From Clostridia bacterium (GTDB lineage: Bacteria > Bacillota > Clostridia > Lachnospirales > Lachnospiraceae), in assembly GCA_910575245.1 (NCBI GenBank), contig CAJTEN010000007.1, positions 45,558 through 109,557 of the forward strand: a stretch of DNA of 64,000 nt, written 5' to 3'. The notes beneath the pieces are model-generated. The model was not told the DNA's origin. It ran no database searches and was given only the letters and a program-made list of their open reading frames with translations. Within the stretch, counting starts at the first letter, position 1; each line of letters opens with the position of its first letter. Shown here one piece after another: positions 16,604 through 25,638 of this stretch. The position numbers and the translations under genes are program-made.

Positions 16604-17809
16604 ATGGGAGGGATTACATTAGGCTCCCTTTTTGACGGTATAGGGGGCTTCCCTTATGCCGCATCTTTTTATGGCATCTGCACGTTGTGGGCCAGTGAGG
16701 TCATGCCGGACTGTGTGTCGGTCACAAGGCGGCATTTCCCGGATATGGAGCATATGGGGGATATTACCTGTCTCCGCGGCGGGAAGCTCCCGCCCGTGGA
16801 TATTATCACGTTCGGCTCACCCTGCCAGGGGCTGTCCATTGCGGGGCAGCGACGGGGGCTTGCCGACGGACGGAGCGGATTGTTTAAAGAGGCGGTAAGA
16901 ATCATTGATGAAATGAGGGAGGCGACAGATGGGAGATACCCGAAATTTGCATTGTGGGAGAACGTCCCCGGCGCATTTTCATCCGCCGGAGGGCGTGACT
17001 TTAGGGCGGTGCTCGAAGCGCTCACAGCGGGCGAAGTTCCAATGCCTTGCTCCGGGAAGTGGGCAAACGCCGGGATGGTGCGAGGCGGAGCAGCTGACCT
17101 CGCTTGGTGCGTGTACGATGCCCAATATTTCGGAACAGCACAGCGGCGCAGGCGAGTGTTCCTTGTCACAGATTTTAGAGGAAGGAGCGCCGGGGAAATA
17201 TTATTTGTCCCCAAAAGCCTGCGGGAGTATTTTGAGGCGGGCGGCACTCCTCGGCAGGGCGTTTCCGCCTTTGGTGGAGATGATCCTGAAAAGGCAGGCG
17301 GCGGAGATAACGGAGGGCTGACGGGAAACGGTATGCCGGACAAGGAGGTGTACTGCATTGCCGGGAATACCATAGGCCGCAAGCCCGGAAACGGAGGGCA
17401 TGGCATAGGCTGTCAGAGAGAACGCTCCTATACATTGACAACAGCAGACCGCCATGTGGTGGCAATACCGGAAAACGGACAAAAAATGGCTGGACGGGGG
17501 AAAGCTGCGATACTGAATGACCAGGGCGGGAGTTACCTGGCTGTGGAACATTCCGGGCTTTCCCCGACACTGCGGGGCCAGCCCCATGGCAACCTGCCGG
17601 TGGTGGCTTTTGACGGTATGGCACGCCGCCTTATGCCGCTGGAATGTGAGCGTCTGCAGGGCTTCCCGGACGGCTGGACCAGATACCGGCATGACGGGAG
17701 AGAGATTGGGGATACAAGACGCTATGAGATGCTGGGGAACAGCATTGCGGTTCCCTGTGCAGCTTATATCATGCAGGGAATGCGTCAGGTACTTGACGGT
17801 ACATTTTGA
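16604..17809 (+). CDS. DNA (cytosine-5) methyltransferase
   Basis: 401 residues; ATG at 16604 with GGGAGGTG four bases upstream. Motif I LGSLFDGIGGFPYAA (residue 5 on), catalytic motif IV GSPCQGLSIAGQR near residue 75, motif VI ENVPGAFSSAGG near 125, motif VIII QRRRRVFLVTDF near 183, motif X MLGNSIAVPCA near the end. The target-recognition part is between about 200 and 355. No restriction enzyme is nearby, so it probably protects the ICE from host restriction or is epigenetic. Confidence 0.92.
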   Translation: MGGITLGSLFDGIGGFPYAASFYGICTLWASEVMPDCVSVTRRHFPDMEHMGDITCLRGGKLPPVDIITFGSPCQGLSIAGQRRGLADGRSGLFKEAVRIIDEMREATDGRYPKFALWENVPGAFSSAGGRDFRAVLEALTAGEVPMPCSGKWANAGMVRGGAADLAWCVYDAQYFGTAQRRRRVFLVTDFRGRSAGEILFVPKSLREYFEAGGTPRQGVSAFGGDDPEKAGGGDNGGLTGNGMPDKEVYCIAGNTIGRKPGNGGHGIGCQRERSYTLTTADRHVVAIPENGQKMAGRGKAAILNDQGGSYLAVEHSGLSPTLRGQPHGNLPVVAFDGMARRLMPLECERLQGFPDGWTRYRHDGREIGDTRRYEMLGNSIAVPCAAYIMQGMRQVLDGTF

Positions 17810-18017
17810 AAAACAACTGAATATGGAACTTAAAACCAGAGGCTTTTCGTATGTATGGACGCTTCCCAAAGCGGTTCCGGATACAGAGGACCTCTTTTTT
17901 TATCTCAAAAATAAAATAAAAACTTAAGAAAGGAAAAGAACCCGTATCCTGAGATACACAGTTTGTGGTGAAACGACAAAATAGGGCGTTTCGGGGGTTT
18001 GGGTTTCGGAGGGAAAT

Positions 18018-18158
18018 ATGGCATTTTTTACTTCAGCGATCACAATCTTACAGACACTGGTAGTTGCCCTTGGCGCTGGCCTTGCGGTGTGGGGTGTCAT
18101 CAACCTGCTTGAGGGTTATGGGAATGATAATCCGGGTGCAAATGCTCATGTACGGTAA
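18018..18158 (+). pseudogene. maff2 5' part, interrupted by IME1
   Basis: Begins at the ATG 18018 after CGGAGGG. The first 41 codons encode a small Maff2-type membrane protein (AFFTSAITILQTLVVALGAG, then GVINLLEGYG and NDNPGA). The reading frame enters IME1 at 18143 and stops after five more codons. Joining 18018-18142 to 28521-28611 gives a 71-residue ORF that continues AKSQGIKQLMAGGGVALIG. Maff2 proteins sit just upstream of the TrbL/VirB6-like gene in this ICE family and are probably part of the mating channel. Confidence 0.85.
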
Positions 18159-18359
18159 AGAAGCAAGTAACCGAAAACAAGAAATAGACTGCCAGTACCA
18201 CACTATTCCGAACCAAAGACCAAAAGACAAGCATTATGGAAATGTGCATAACAGGCTATTCCGTCATGGATAACTCTATTCACAGCACATGGAAAAGCTA
18301 AAATGCAGCTTTCCCACGTCCTGCAAACAGAGTTACCCACAACTTCATAAGGCAGCCAG

Positions 18360-18676
18360 TTATACACATTCCCACAAATCCAAACTTATATAAAATCCAA
18401 ACTTTTCTGAAAACAGCTTGATAATTGGGGATTCTTGCCGGAAAAAGTTTGGATTTCGTTTCACAAAGTACAATACTCCAATTATGACAAAATGCGTAAA
18501 ACATTGCTATTTAGCTCTGTTTCAATCAATTTATTCTCATTTCTGACAAGAGAAGTACAAAACAAAATCCAAACTTTTTTATCAGAAAATGCCTTGAATA
18601 AAGGATTTACAGAGAAAAGTTTGGATTTCTTCTAAGTTTGGATTTGTGGAAAAATCCAAAAGTTTAGATTTTTCCA
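18360..18676. repeat. Iteron-like array, candidate replication origin of IME1
   Basis: The motif AAATCCAAACTT or its complement occurs at 18376-18387, 18393-18404, 18445-18456, 18565-18576, 18617-18628 and 18634-18645, with a degenerate back-to-back pair at 18652-18671. A perfect DnaA-box match TTATACACA is at 18360-18368 and a near match TTACCCACA at 18333-18341. The array is in a gene-free, AT-rich stretch (18160-18770), and IME1 encodes a RepA and a helicase loader, so an origin is the simplest reading. Confidence 0.6.
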
Positions 18677-18771
18677 CAATGTCGATGACTACGAAACCTC
18701 TCACTCATTACATCTTTCTTATGGTGTACAAAGTATTTTTCCTTTTTCTACTTTCTTTTCTAAAATTGATG

Positions 18772-18780
18772 TGCTATAAT
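18772..18780 (+). promoter_or_regulatory. Extended -10 promoter of tet
   Basis: TGCTATAAT at 18772-18780 is a perfect extended -10 element; no good -35 is visible at the usual distance. It precedes the tet leader, at the same relative place as in tet(M)/tet(W) genes. Confidence 0.7.
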
Positions 18781-18809
18781 AGCTTCATTCCAAAAAAGGA
18801 GTAAAAAAT

Positions 18810-19045
18810 ATGCGGCAAGGTATTCTTAAATAAAACTTCAATCAAATAGTGGGTTCAAAGAATTTTGAATGTCCCTAAATAAGGGGGCTTGGTTTTTTGT
18901 ACCCAATTTAAGAATACTTTTGCCTTATCAATTTTGACATATCTGAAAAAGAACAGCAATCACCAGCAGGTGTATGCTGTATATGTGTATGTCCGCAAAC
19001 TGTAATCCCCAGTGGTAAAAGTATTTTACTGCTGGGGATTTTTAT
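18810..19045 (+). promoter_or_regulatory. tet attenuator leader
   Basis: Leader region like those of tet(M)/tet(O)/tet(W). A 7-codon ORF starts at 18810 after AAAAGGAG. A long-range inverted repeat pairs the stretch GGTATTCTTAAAT with ATTTAAGAATAC near 18900-18915. A second short ORF lies at 18974-19018, followed by a terminator: ATCCCCAG 19005-19012 with CTGGGGAT 19032-19039 and a T-run. In tet(M) such leaders couple ribosome stalling or slow translation to read-through. Confidence 0.75.
18974..19018 (+). CDS. tet leader peptide
   Basis: 14 codons encoding MLYMCMSANCNPQW, ending inside the terminator stem. It corresponds to the tet(M)-type leader peptide (starting MLCMPM). Its translation would disrupt the terminator hairpin and permit tet transcription. 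Confidence 0.65.
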   Translation: MLYMCMSANCNPQW

Positions 19046-19078
19046 GCCCTTTTGGGCTTGTAAAGGGAGGACAATCAC

Positions 19079-20998
19079 ATGAAAATAATCAATATTGGCA
19101 TTCTTGCCCATGTAGACGCGGGAAAAACAACTTTAACAGAAAGCCTGTTGTACACCAGTGGAGCGATTGCAGAACAAGGAAGTGTAGATAAAGGAACCAC
19201 AAGAACAGACACTATGGTTTTAGAGCAGCGGCGGGGAATTACCATTCAGACGGCAGTTACTTCTTTTTGCTGGAATGGTTATAAAATCAATATCGTGGAC
19301 ACTCCCGGTCATATGGATTTTTTAGCCGAAGTATATCGTTCTTTATCTGTCCTTGACGGAGCTGTTTTAGTTGTTTCGGCAAAAGACGGTGTACAGGCAC
19401 AGACCCGAATATTATTCCATGCACTTCAGAAAATGAACATTCCGACAATTATCTATGTAAATAAGATAGACCAAAACGGAATTGATTTACGGCGTGTTTA
19501 CCAAAACATCAGGGAAAAACTTACCAGTGATATAATCGTCATGCAAGAGGTTATCTTATCGCCCAAAATAGATATTACTGATATTGCTGATTTGGATAAA
19601 TGGGATTCCGTTATTTCCGGGAATGATGAACTATTAGAAAAATATATTTCAGAGGATTCATTGGACATACAGGAATTACAACTTGAAAAGTGCCAGAGAA
19701 CCAGATGTTGTTCTTTGTTTCCTGTATATCATGGAAGCGCAAAAGACAATTTAGGAACAGAAAAATTGATTGAGGTAATTACTGAAACTTTTGTTACAGA
19801 AACAAAAAATAATCAGTCTGAATTATGTGGGTATGTTTTTAAGGTTGAGTATACAGAAGGGAAAAAACGTCTTTCCTACTTACGCCTATATCATGGAACG
19901 CTCCATTTACGAGATACACTTCTGCTGTCAAAAAAGAAAAAGGTAAAGATTACAGAAATGTACATTCCGGCAAATGGCGAAATTGTTTCGGCAGACCATG
20001 CCTGTCAGGGAGAAATTGTTGTCTTATCCGATGATACTTTAAAATTATATGACATTTTGGGAAATGAAGAACTTTTACCTCGCAAAGCATGGATTGACAA
20101 TCCTATGCCTTTACTTCGGACAACCGTTGAGCCACAAGAGCCAGAACAAAGAGAAGCCTTGCTGAATGCTCTCATAGAAATTGCCGATACAGACCCACTT
20201 TTGCACTTTGAAATTGATACTGCCACCCGTGAGATTATTCTGTCTTTTTTAGGAAAGGTGCAATTAGAGGTTATTTGTTCATTGCTGGAAGAAAAGTATC
20301 ATGTAAAAGTGGCTATGAAAGAGCCTACGGTTATTTATCTGGAAAGACCGTTAAAAAAGGCAGCCTACACGATTCATATTGAAGTACCACCAAATCCATT
20401 TTGGGCGTCTATTGGTTTAACTGTAACACCACTCCCTATCGGAAGCGGAACCCAGTATAAAAGCAAGGTATCTCTTGGCTATTTGAACCAAAGTTTTCAA
20501 AATGCCGTCATGGAGGGTGTGCATTATGGAATGGAGCAAGGCTTATATGGCTGGGAAGTGACAGATTGCAGCATTTGTTTTGACTATGGAGTTTATTACA
20601 GCCCGGTTAGTACCCCCGCAGATTTTCGCTTCCTTGCTCCTGTCGTATTGGAACAGGCATTGAAAAAAGCAGGAACACAGGTTTTGGAGCCATACCTTTC
20701 CTTTACCCTTTTTGCTCCACAGGAATATCTTTCACGGGCTTACAATGATGTGCCAAAATATTGTGCAGTGATTGAATCGGTTGTACTTGAAAATGATGAG
20801 GTTATTTTTAAAGGAGAAATCCCCGCCCGCTGTATCAATGAATATAAAAATGATTTAAATTTTTATACAAACGGGAGAAGTGTTTGTCTTACAGAATTAA
20901 AAGGGTATAAAGAAACTTCTGGGGAGTTTGTATCGCAGCCACGCCGCCCTAACAGTCGGTTAGATAAGATTCGGTATATGTTTCAAAAGACAATGTAA
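19079..20998 (+). CDS. tet: Tetracycline resistance ribosomal protection protein (Tet(M/O/W/44) group)
   Basis: 639 residues, the normal length of this EF-G-like GTPase family, which removes tetracycline from the ribosome. G-domain motifs: [12 protein letters not shown] (G1, residue 10), [16 protein letters not shown] (G3, near 74), NKIDQNGID (G4, near 127). The C-terminal domain IV contains the conserved [11 protein letters not shown], and the C-terminus [16 protein letters not shown] is typical. By memory it matches no named class exactly and shares stretches with Tet(44), Tet(O), Tet(W) and Tet(M), so I leave the class open. AT-rich relative to the mobilization genes downstream, so it was recruited separately. 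GGGAGG precedes the start. Confidence 0.93.
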   Translation: MKIINIGILAHVDAGKTTLTESLLYTSGAIAEQGSVDKGTTRTDTMVLEQRRGITIQTAVTSFCWNGYKINIVDTPGHMDFLAEVYRSLSVLDGAVLVVSAKDGVQAQTRILFHALQKMNIPTIIYVNKIDQNGIDLRRVYQNIREKLTSDIIVMQEVILSPKIDITDIADLDKWDSVISGNDELLEKYISEDSLDIQELQLEKCQRTRCCSLFPVYHGSAKDNLGTEKLIEVITETFVTETKNNQSELCGYVFKVEYTEGKKRLSYLRLYHGTLHLRDTLLLSKKKKVKITEMYIPANGEIVSADHACQGEIVVLSDDTLKLYDILGNEELLPRKAWIDNPMPLLRTTVEPQEPEQREALLNALIEIADTDPLLHFEIDTATREIILSFLGKVQLEVICSLLEEKYHVKVAMKEPTVIYLERPLKKAAYTIHIEVPPNPFWASIGLTVTPLPIGSGTQYKSKVSLGYLNQSFQNAVMEGVHYGMEQGLYGWEVTDCSICFDYGVYYSPVSTPADFRFLAPVVLEQALKKAGTQVLEPYLSFTLFAPQEYLSRAYNDVPKYCAVIESVVLENDEVIFKGEIPARCINEYKNDLNFYTNGRSVCLTELKGYKETSGEFVSQPRRPNSRLDKIRYMFQKTM

Positions 20999-21049
20999 GT
21001 TTTTGTGAATTATATGGAGAAAAAATCTGATAAAAAAGGAGAACCTATT

Positions 21050-21538
21050 TTGAATAAAGAGCGGACAAATACAGCAAATAAAAAACAAAGGCTTTCAGCT
21101 TGCACCGAAGCATACAAAGAACACATTATGTATACTTTTAACGCTTTTTGTAGAGTGGTGATACGCTATGCAACTCTCAACTCATGGCGTGACAGAAGCA
21201 GGAAACGGCAAAGAGAAATATCTTTTGAATATCTTACAGAAGAAAAATTTTACCCGTTCAGTACGTCTAATAAATATTTCATAGACCCCTATGAGCAGTA
21301 CCCCATCACCATATGTGGTCAGACGGTTATCCTCACCAATGGAGAGCTTGCCGCTGCGCTGTTATCCTTGCCAGAGAAAAAAAGAGAAATCATTTATCTC
21401 TACTTTTTCGGTCATTACACGCAACAGGAAATTGGTGAAATGTATGGACGTTGCCGGAGTACGGCATGGCATCACATACACAGTGCTTTACAAATGTTAC
21501 AAGAAAAAATGGAGGTGTTTTCGCATGAAGAATCCTAA
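21050..21538 (+). CDS. Tn916 Orf7-like sigma-70 family regulator
   Basis: 162 residues from the TTG at 21050, which has AAAAGGAG 8-9 nt upstream; a GTG at 21005 and an ATG at 21014 are possible but lack a site. The C-terminal region 4 reads LPEKKREIIYLYFFGHYTQQ, EIGEMYGRCRSTAWHHIHSA. The middle (REISFEYLTEEKFYPFST, YPITICGQTVILTNGELAAAL) matches the small sigma-like regulators downstream of tet in Tn916-type elements. It overlaps the next gene by 14 nt. Confidence 0.8.
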   Translation: MNKERTNTANKKQRLSACTEAYKEHIMYTFNAFCRVVIRYATLNSWRDRSRKRQREISFEYLTEEKFYPFSTSNKYFIDPYEQYPITICGQTVILTNGELAAALLSLPEKKREIIYLYFFGHYTQQEIGEMYGRCRSTAWHHIHSALQMLQEKMEVFSHEES

Positions 21539-21749
21539 TCTTATTCCTTATGAAATTATTGTCAGAGCGACCAATGGAGAACCGGAAGCCGTAGACGAGG
21601 TTTTACGGCATTACAGCAAGCGAATCCGAATTGCTTCCCTTGAAAACGGACACGTCAACAAAGATACAGAGGACAACATTAAACGGCGGCTTATCGCTGC
21701 CCTGTTCCAGTTCCGCTTTGATGAACAGCCATACCCCAAAACTGAATAA
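21525..21749 (+). CDS. Tn916 Orf8-like helix-turn-helix protein
   Basis: 74 residues; ATG 21525 lies inside the end of the sigma-like gene after GGAGGTG. The sequence IPYEIIVRATNGEPEAVDEV, LRHYSKRIRIASLENG and a C-terminal AALFQFRFDEQP is that of the conjugative-transposon helix-turn-helix family. It acts with the upstream sigma-like protein in Tn916-type control of transfer. Confidence 0.8.
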   Translation: MKNPNLIPYEIIVRATNGEPEAVDEVLRHYSKRIRIASLENGHVNKDTEDNIKRRLIAALFQFRFDEQPYPKTE

Positions 21750-21774
21750 CCGCCGCCACATAGAACGGCACACC

Positions 21775-21810
21775 AAAACAGGAAATCATAAAAAGGTTTC
21801 CTGTTTTTTT
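21775..21810 (+). terminator. Intrinsic terminator of the tet operon
   Basis: AAAACAGGAAA 21775-21785 pairs with TTTCCTGTTTT 21797-21807, followed by more T. It closes the tet/sigma/HTH operon. Confidence 0.8.
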
Positions 21811-22335
21811 GCGTTTATTTTCGGCGTTTTTGAAAAACCGCCGTATTGCCCCACGAAAAGGGAAACATGACACGCTCTTTGTTTGGCAGTTTTCAATTTT
21901 CGGTGGTGTGGGGAATGAAAGGAAAATGAAGAAATTTCTCAAAATTCCCGCCTATCCGGGCTTGTGTGGTTTTGTAAGAAATGAGGGGAAATTTCCGCAA
22001 ATCACCGTCATTTTTGCTTTGCGTGGTGTTGTAGGTAGTAGGGGGAGAAATACCGCCGCCGAGTTGGCAAAATCCCCGCCCTGTCCGTCGAGGGTATCAG
22101 AAAATTCCATAAGATATTTTCGCCGGAACGCAACAAACCAGCCGCCAATAGCCGGATAGTAAGCGAACAGACCACACAGCGCAGTTTCTTAGAGCAAGAT
22201 TCTACCACAGTACCAAATTTCGCCTACCGGCTCATTTTGTCCTATGGGAATCTTGTTGGGGTTGCCACCCCAAGCCCGCCTTTTTGCGGCTTGCGCCGCT
22301 TGAAAAAATCCACCCACGAAAGGAGATTCACAGCC
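21811..22335. other. Gene-free stretch upstream of mobC; possible oriT
   Basis: About 525 bp with no supported gene, between the terminator and the mobilization operon. Transfer origins usually lie directly upstream of mobC/relaxase genes. The part 22010-22090 (GGTGTTGTAGGTAGTAGGGG and following) is a reasonable place to look, but I found no convincing inverted repeat plus nick motif. Confidence 0.35.
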
Positions 22336-22731
22336 ATGAAAAGATACAACACGCCACACCGTCACCGGGTAATCAAGACACGCTTGACCGAGGAAGAATA
22401 CGCCGAGTTTTCCGAGCGTGTCACCCTCTGCAAAATGAGCCAAGCCGAGTTTATCCGGCAAGCCCTTATCAAATCAAGCATACGCCCGGTCATTACCGTT
22501 TCCCCGGTCAATGATGAATTACTCTCTGCCGTTGGAAAACTCACAGCCGAATACGGGAAAATCGGCGGCAACTTGAACCAGATTGCCCGCTGTCTGAACG
22601 AGTACGGCGCACCTTATAACGCCCTCTCCCAAGAGGTACGAGCCGCCACAGCGGAGCTTGCCGCCTTGAAGTTTGAAGTCTTGCAGAAAGTAGGTGAAGC
22701 CGTTGGCAACGTTCAAACATATCAGCTCTAA
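22336..22731 (+). CDS. mobC: MobC-like relaxosome accessory protein
   Basis: 131 residues; ATG at 22336 with AAAGGAG upstream (the frame is open earlier but without a site). N-terminal ribbon-helix-helix HRVIKTRLTEEEYAEFSERV, then CKMSQAEFIRQAL; the MobC signature GGNLNQIARCLNEYG is near residue 85. It binds oriT and helps the relaxase. It overlaps the relaxase gene by 29 nt. Confidence 0.88.
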   Translation: MKRYNTPHRHRVIKTRLTEEEYAEFSERVTLCKMSQAEFIRQALIKSSIRPVITVSPVNDELLSAVGKLTAEYGKIGGNLNQIARCLNEYGAPYNALSQEVRAATAELAALKFEVLQKVGEAVGNVQTYQL

Positions 22732-24334
22732 AAATGCCGACTATGGGGCGGCTGAACAGTACCTAACCTTTGAGCATGACGAGTTTACCATGAAGCCCAC
22801 ACTGGACGGAAACGGGCGGCTTGTTCTCCGTGACGATTACCGCATTTCCTCTCTGAATTGCGGTGAGGAAGATTTTGCAATCGCCTGTATGCGTTCTAAT
22901 CTCAAATACGGCAAGAACCAGAAACGGGAGGACGTAAAGAGCCACCACTATATTATTTCCTTTGACCCCCGTGACGCACCAGACAACGGCTTGACCGTAG
23001 ACCGGGCGCAAGCGTTGGGCGAGGAATTTTGCAAGACGCATTTCCCCGGACACCAAGCCCTTGTATGCACCCACCCGGACGGGCATAACCACAGCGGAAA
23101 TATCCATGTGCATATCGTAATCAATTCTTTGCGGATTGCGGAAGTGCCGCTATTGCCCTACATGGAAAGACCAGCCGACACAAGAGAGGGCTGCAAGCAC
23201 CGCTGTACAGACGCAGCTATGGAATACTTCAAAGCGGAAGTCATGGAGATGTGCCACCGGGAAAATCTCTATCAGATTGACTTATTGCATGGGAGCAAGA
23301 ACCGAGTTACCGAGCGTGAGTATTGGGCGAAACGGAAAGGACAAGCCGCACTGGATAAAGAGAACGCTACCCTTGCCGCCACAGGAGAGCCGCCCAAACA
23401 GACCAAGTTTGAAACCGACAAGGAAAAGCTAAGGCAGACCATACGGAAAGCCCTTGCCGCCGCTGCCACCTTTGACGACTTTTCCTCTCTGCTGCTCCGG
23501 GAGGGCGTGACCGTCAAAGAGAGCCGGGGGAGATTGTCATATCTCACGCCGGATAGGACGAAGCCCATCACCGCCCGGAAATTAGGTGATGATTTTGACC
23601 GTGCCGCCGTACTGGAAGCACTCACCATAAACGCACAGAACGCCGTCAGAGCCGCCGAAACGCCCGCACCCAAACAGGAATACCCCCGCAGCATAAAAGA
23701 CCGCTTACAGCGTGGCAAAGCCACTATAAACGCCCCGAAACAGGACAGCGTACAGCGCATGGTAGACATAGCCGCCAAGAAAGCCGAGGGCAAGGGGCGG
23801 GGCTATGAAAAGTGGGCGACCTTGCACAACTTGAAGCAAATGGCGGCTACCATGAGCGTTTACGAGGAATCCGGCTTTTCTTCCCCGGAGGAACTGGAAG
23901 CTGCCCTTGCCGCCGCCAATACAGAACTGCACGAAACCACCGGGAAACTGAAAGCCGTGGAAAGCACTTTGCGGGAGAAAAAAGACTTGCAGAAACAGCT
24001 ATTGGCGTATATCAAGACCAAGCCAGCCCGTGACGGATTGCGGGCGCAGAAAACGGAGAAAGCCCGGAGAGCCTACCGGGAGCAGCACGAAAGCGAGTTT
24101 ATCATTTCCGAATCTGCCGCCCGGTATTTCAAGGCACAGGGAATCGCCAAACTGCCAGCTTCCAAGACCTTACAAACGGAGATTGAGCAGCTTACCAAAG
24201 AGAAAAACGCCCTTTACAACGAGTACCGGGAGAAGAAAGAGAACGTCCGGGAATTGCAGACCGTGAAAAGCAATCTTGACAAAATCTTACGCCGTGAGCC
24301 GGAACGGGGAAAGGGACGGGAAAATGAACGGTAA
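22703..24334 (+). CDS. Relaxase (MobA/VirD2-type mobilization nuclease)
   Basis: 543 residues from the TTG at 22703 (product MATFKHISSKNADYGAAEQY, the usual N-terminus of the family); GTG 22694 is less likely. The relaxase domain covers about residues 1-200: SHHYIISFDPRD and the metal-binding HxH in NIHVHIVINSLR near residue 135. The C-terminal half is a long charged coiled coil (EELEAALAAANTELHETTGK and onward). It would nick oriT of IME1 and lead transfer through the ICE channel. Confidence 0.9.
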   Translation: MATFKHISSKNADYGAAEQYLTFEHDEFTMKPTLDGNGRLVLRDDYRISSLNCGEEDFAIACMRSNLKYGKNQKREDVKSHHYIISFDPRDAPDNGLTVDRAQALGEEFCKTHFPGHQALVCTHPDGHNHSGNIHVHIVINSLRIAEVPLLPYMERPADTREGCKHRCTDAAMEYFKAEVMEMCHRENLYQIDLLHGSKNRVTEREYWAKRKGQAALDKENATLAATGEPPKQTKFETDKEKLRQTIRKALAAAATFDDFSSLLLREGVTVKESRGRLSYLTPDRTKPITARKLGDDFDRAAVLEALTINAQNAVRAAETPAPKQEYPRSIKDRLQRGKATINAPKQDSVQRMVDIAAKKAEGKGRGYEKWATLHNLKQMAATMSVYEESGFSSPEELEAALAAANTELHETTGKLKAVESTLREKKDLQKQLLAYIKTKPARDGLRAQKTEKARRAYREQHESEFIISESAARYFKAQGIAKLPASKTLQTEIEQLTKEKNALYNEYREKKENVRELQTVKSNLDKILRREPERGKGRENER

Positions 24335-24710
24335 ACGCCCCTACATGGACTATCAACAACACAGAGCCGCCCGCCGCCTTGTGCATGAGTGCTGCAACTA
24401 CGATAACGGCAACTGTATCTTGCTGGATAACGGCGAGCCTTGCGTATGCGTCCAGAGTATCAGCTATTCTCTCTTGTGCCGCTGGTTCATAGCCGCCGTA
24501 CTGCCATTGGACGGGAAACTGGAAGCCGCCCTTTTGCACCGGGCAGACAGGAAACGCTGTACCGAGTGCGGCGGGTATTTTCTCCCCAAGTCAAACCGGG
24601 GGAAATACTGCCCGGATTGCGCCGCAAGAGTGCGCCGCCGGAAAGAAGCCGACAGACAGCGGAAAAGATACCACCTTTCTACGCATTTAGGCTATGAAAG
24701 AAGCCCGTAA
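24324..24710 (+). CDS. Cysteine-rich VLP-type small protein
   Basis: 128 residues starting inside the end of the relaxase gene (11-nt overlap; GGGACGGG upstream). Contains CCNYDNGNCILLDNGEPCVCVQ in part, and a zinc-ribbon CTECGGYFLPKSNRGKYCPDC (residues about 75-95) followed by a basic tail. The family (cysteine-rich VLP protein) is common in mobilization operons. Function unknown; nucleic-acid binding is likely from the zinc ribbon. Confidence 0.72.
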   Translation: MNGKRPYMDYQQHRAARRLVHECCNYDNGNCILLDNGEPCVCVQSISYSLLCRWFIAAVLPLDGKLEAALLHRADRKRCTECGGYFLPKSNRGKYCPDCAARVRRRKEADRQRKRYHLSTHLGYERSP

Positions 24711-24811
24711 ATCAAGGCTTTTTTGACCGCCCTCAACAGGTAGCCGATACATTTATCCTTTACCCCCGAAAATGCCGTTTTAACTGCGTAACAAGAAGCC
24801 ACAGACAGGAG

Positions 24812-25576
24812 GTGAGAACCATAACCGAATACATCACAGCCGACACCATATTGCCCCGTTTTCTGCCCTATCCCTATTTTCTGCTGAAAATGGACTTGTC
24901 ACATACTGCAAGGCTGCTCTATGGGCTGCTTCTTGACCGTTCCACCCTCTCACAGAAGAACGGCTGGCAGGACAGCGAGGGCAGGACGTATATTGTCTAT
25001 CCCGTTTCGGAGATAACGGAAATGCTGGATAAAGGCAGCACCGCCATAAAAAGCGCACTGAACGAGCTGGACGCTGCCGGGCTTCTGGTGAGGGAACGCC
25101 GGGGCTTCTCCGCACCGAACCGCCTTTATATAAAAATACCGCAAATGCCAGTGGTACAGTTTTCCGACCATATGACAGCCATACAGCCGGAAAACCGACC
25201 CTCTGATAGCCGGAAAAGCGACCCTCATAAGGGCGGAAAACCGACCTTTGCGTTGGACGGAAAACCGACCCCTAACCAACTTACTATAAACCAACTAAAA
25301 GAGAACCAACGAAAAGGAGTGAGTGGGGAGCAGCCCGCACCCTTTGGCAGATATAAAAACCTTTTCCTCTCCGAATCCGAGTATGCGGAGCTGAAAGGGG
25401 AATACCCGGACAGGCTGGAACGGTTCATTGAGGAATTGAGCGAGTACATAGCCGCCTACGGGAAAGTGTACACCAACCATGCCGCAGCTGTCCGTATGTG
25501 GGCAAAACGTGACAGGAAAGGCACAGGAAAGAAAGGAATCCCCGATTATTCCTACAAGGAGGGCGAGAGCCTTTGA
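24812..25576 (+). CDS. repA: RepA_N-type replication initiator of IME1
   Basis: About 254 residues. N-terminal domain FLPYPYFLLKMDLSHTARLLY, GLLLDRSTLSQKNGW, YPVSEITEMLDKGSTAIKSA matches replication initiator A; the C-terminal part (YKNLFLSESEYAELKGEYPD) is the DUF6017-like tail. The start is odd: a perfect AGGAGGTGA (24807-24815) leaves GTG 24812 inside itself, while the codon at ideal spacing (24821) is ATA. Similar to but distinct from the ICE RepA at 2942-3952. Probably acts at the iterons at 18.4-18.7 kb. Confidence 0.85.
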   Translation: MRTITEYITADTILPRFLPYPYFLLKMDLSHTARLLYGLLLDRSTLSQKNGWQDSEGRTYIVYPVSEITEMLDKGSTAIKSALNELDAAGLLVRERRGFSAPNRLYIKIPQMPVVQFSDHMTAIQPENRPSDSRKSDPHKGGKPTFALDGKPTPNQLTINQLKENQRKGVSGEQPAPFGRYKNLFLSESEYAELKGEYPDRLERFIEELSEYIAAYGKVYTNHAAAVRMWAKRDRKGTGKKGIPDYSYKEGESL

Positions 25577-25638
25577 CCGCATAGACACAACGCCCCGTAA
25601 ACAGGGCGTAAAAGACCATGAACAAGGAGGAAGATTTT

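Noticed and set aside
18435..18635. 66-codon ORF through the iteron region
   Set aside because: It is built from repeat sequence, has no ribosome binding site and no family; the stretch is better explained as an origin.
18350..18680. CRISPR array
   Set aside because: Repeats are only 12 bp, occur in both orientations and are irregularly spaced, so they are iteron-like, not CRISPR.
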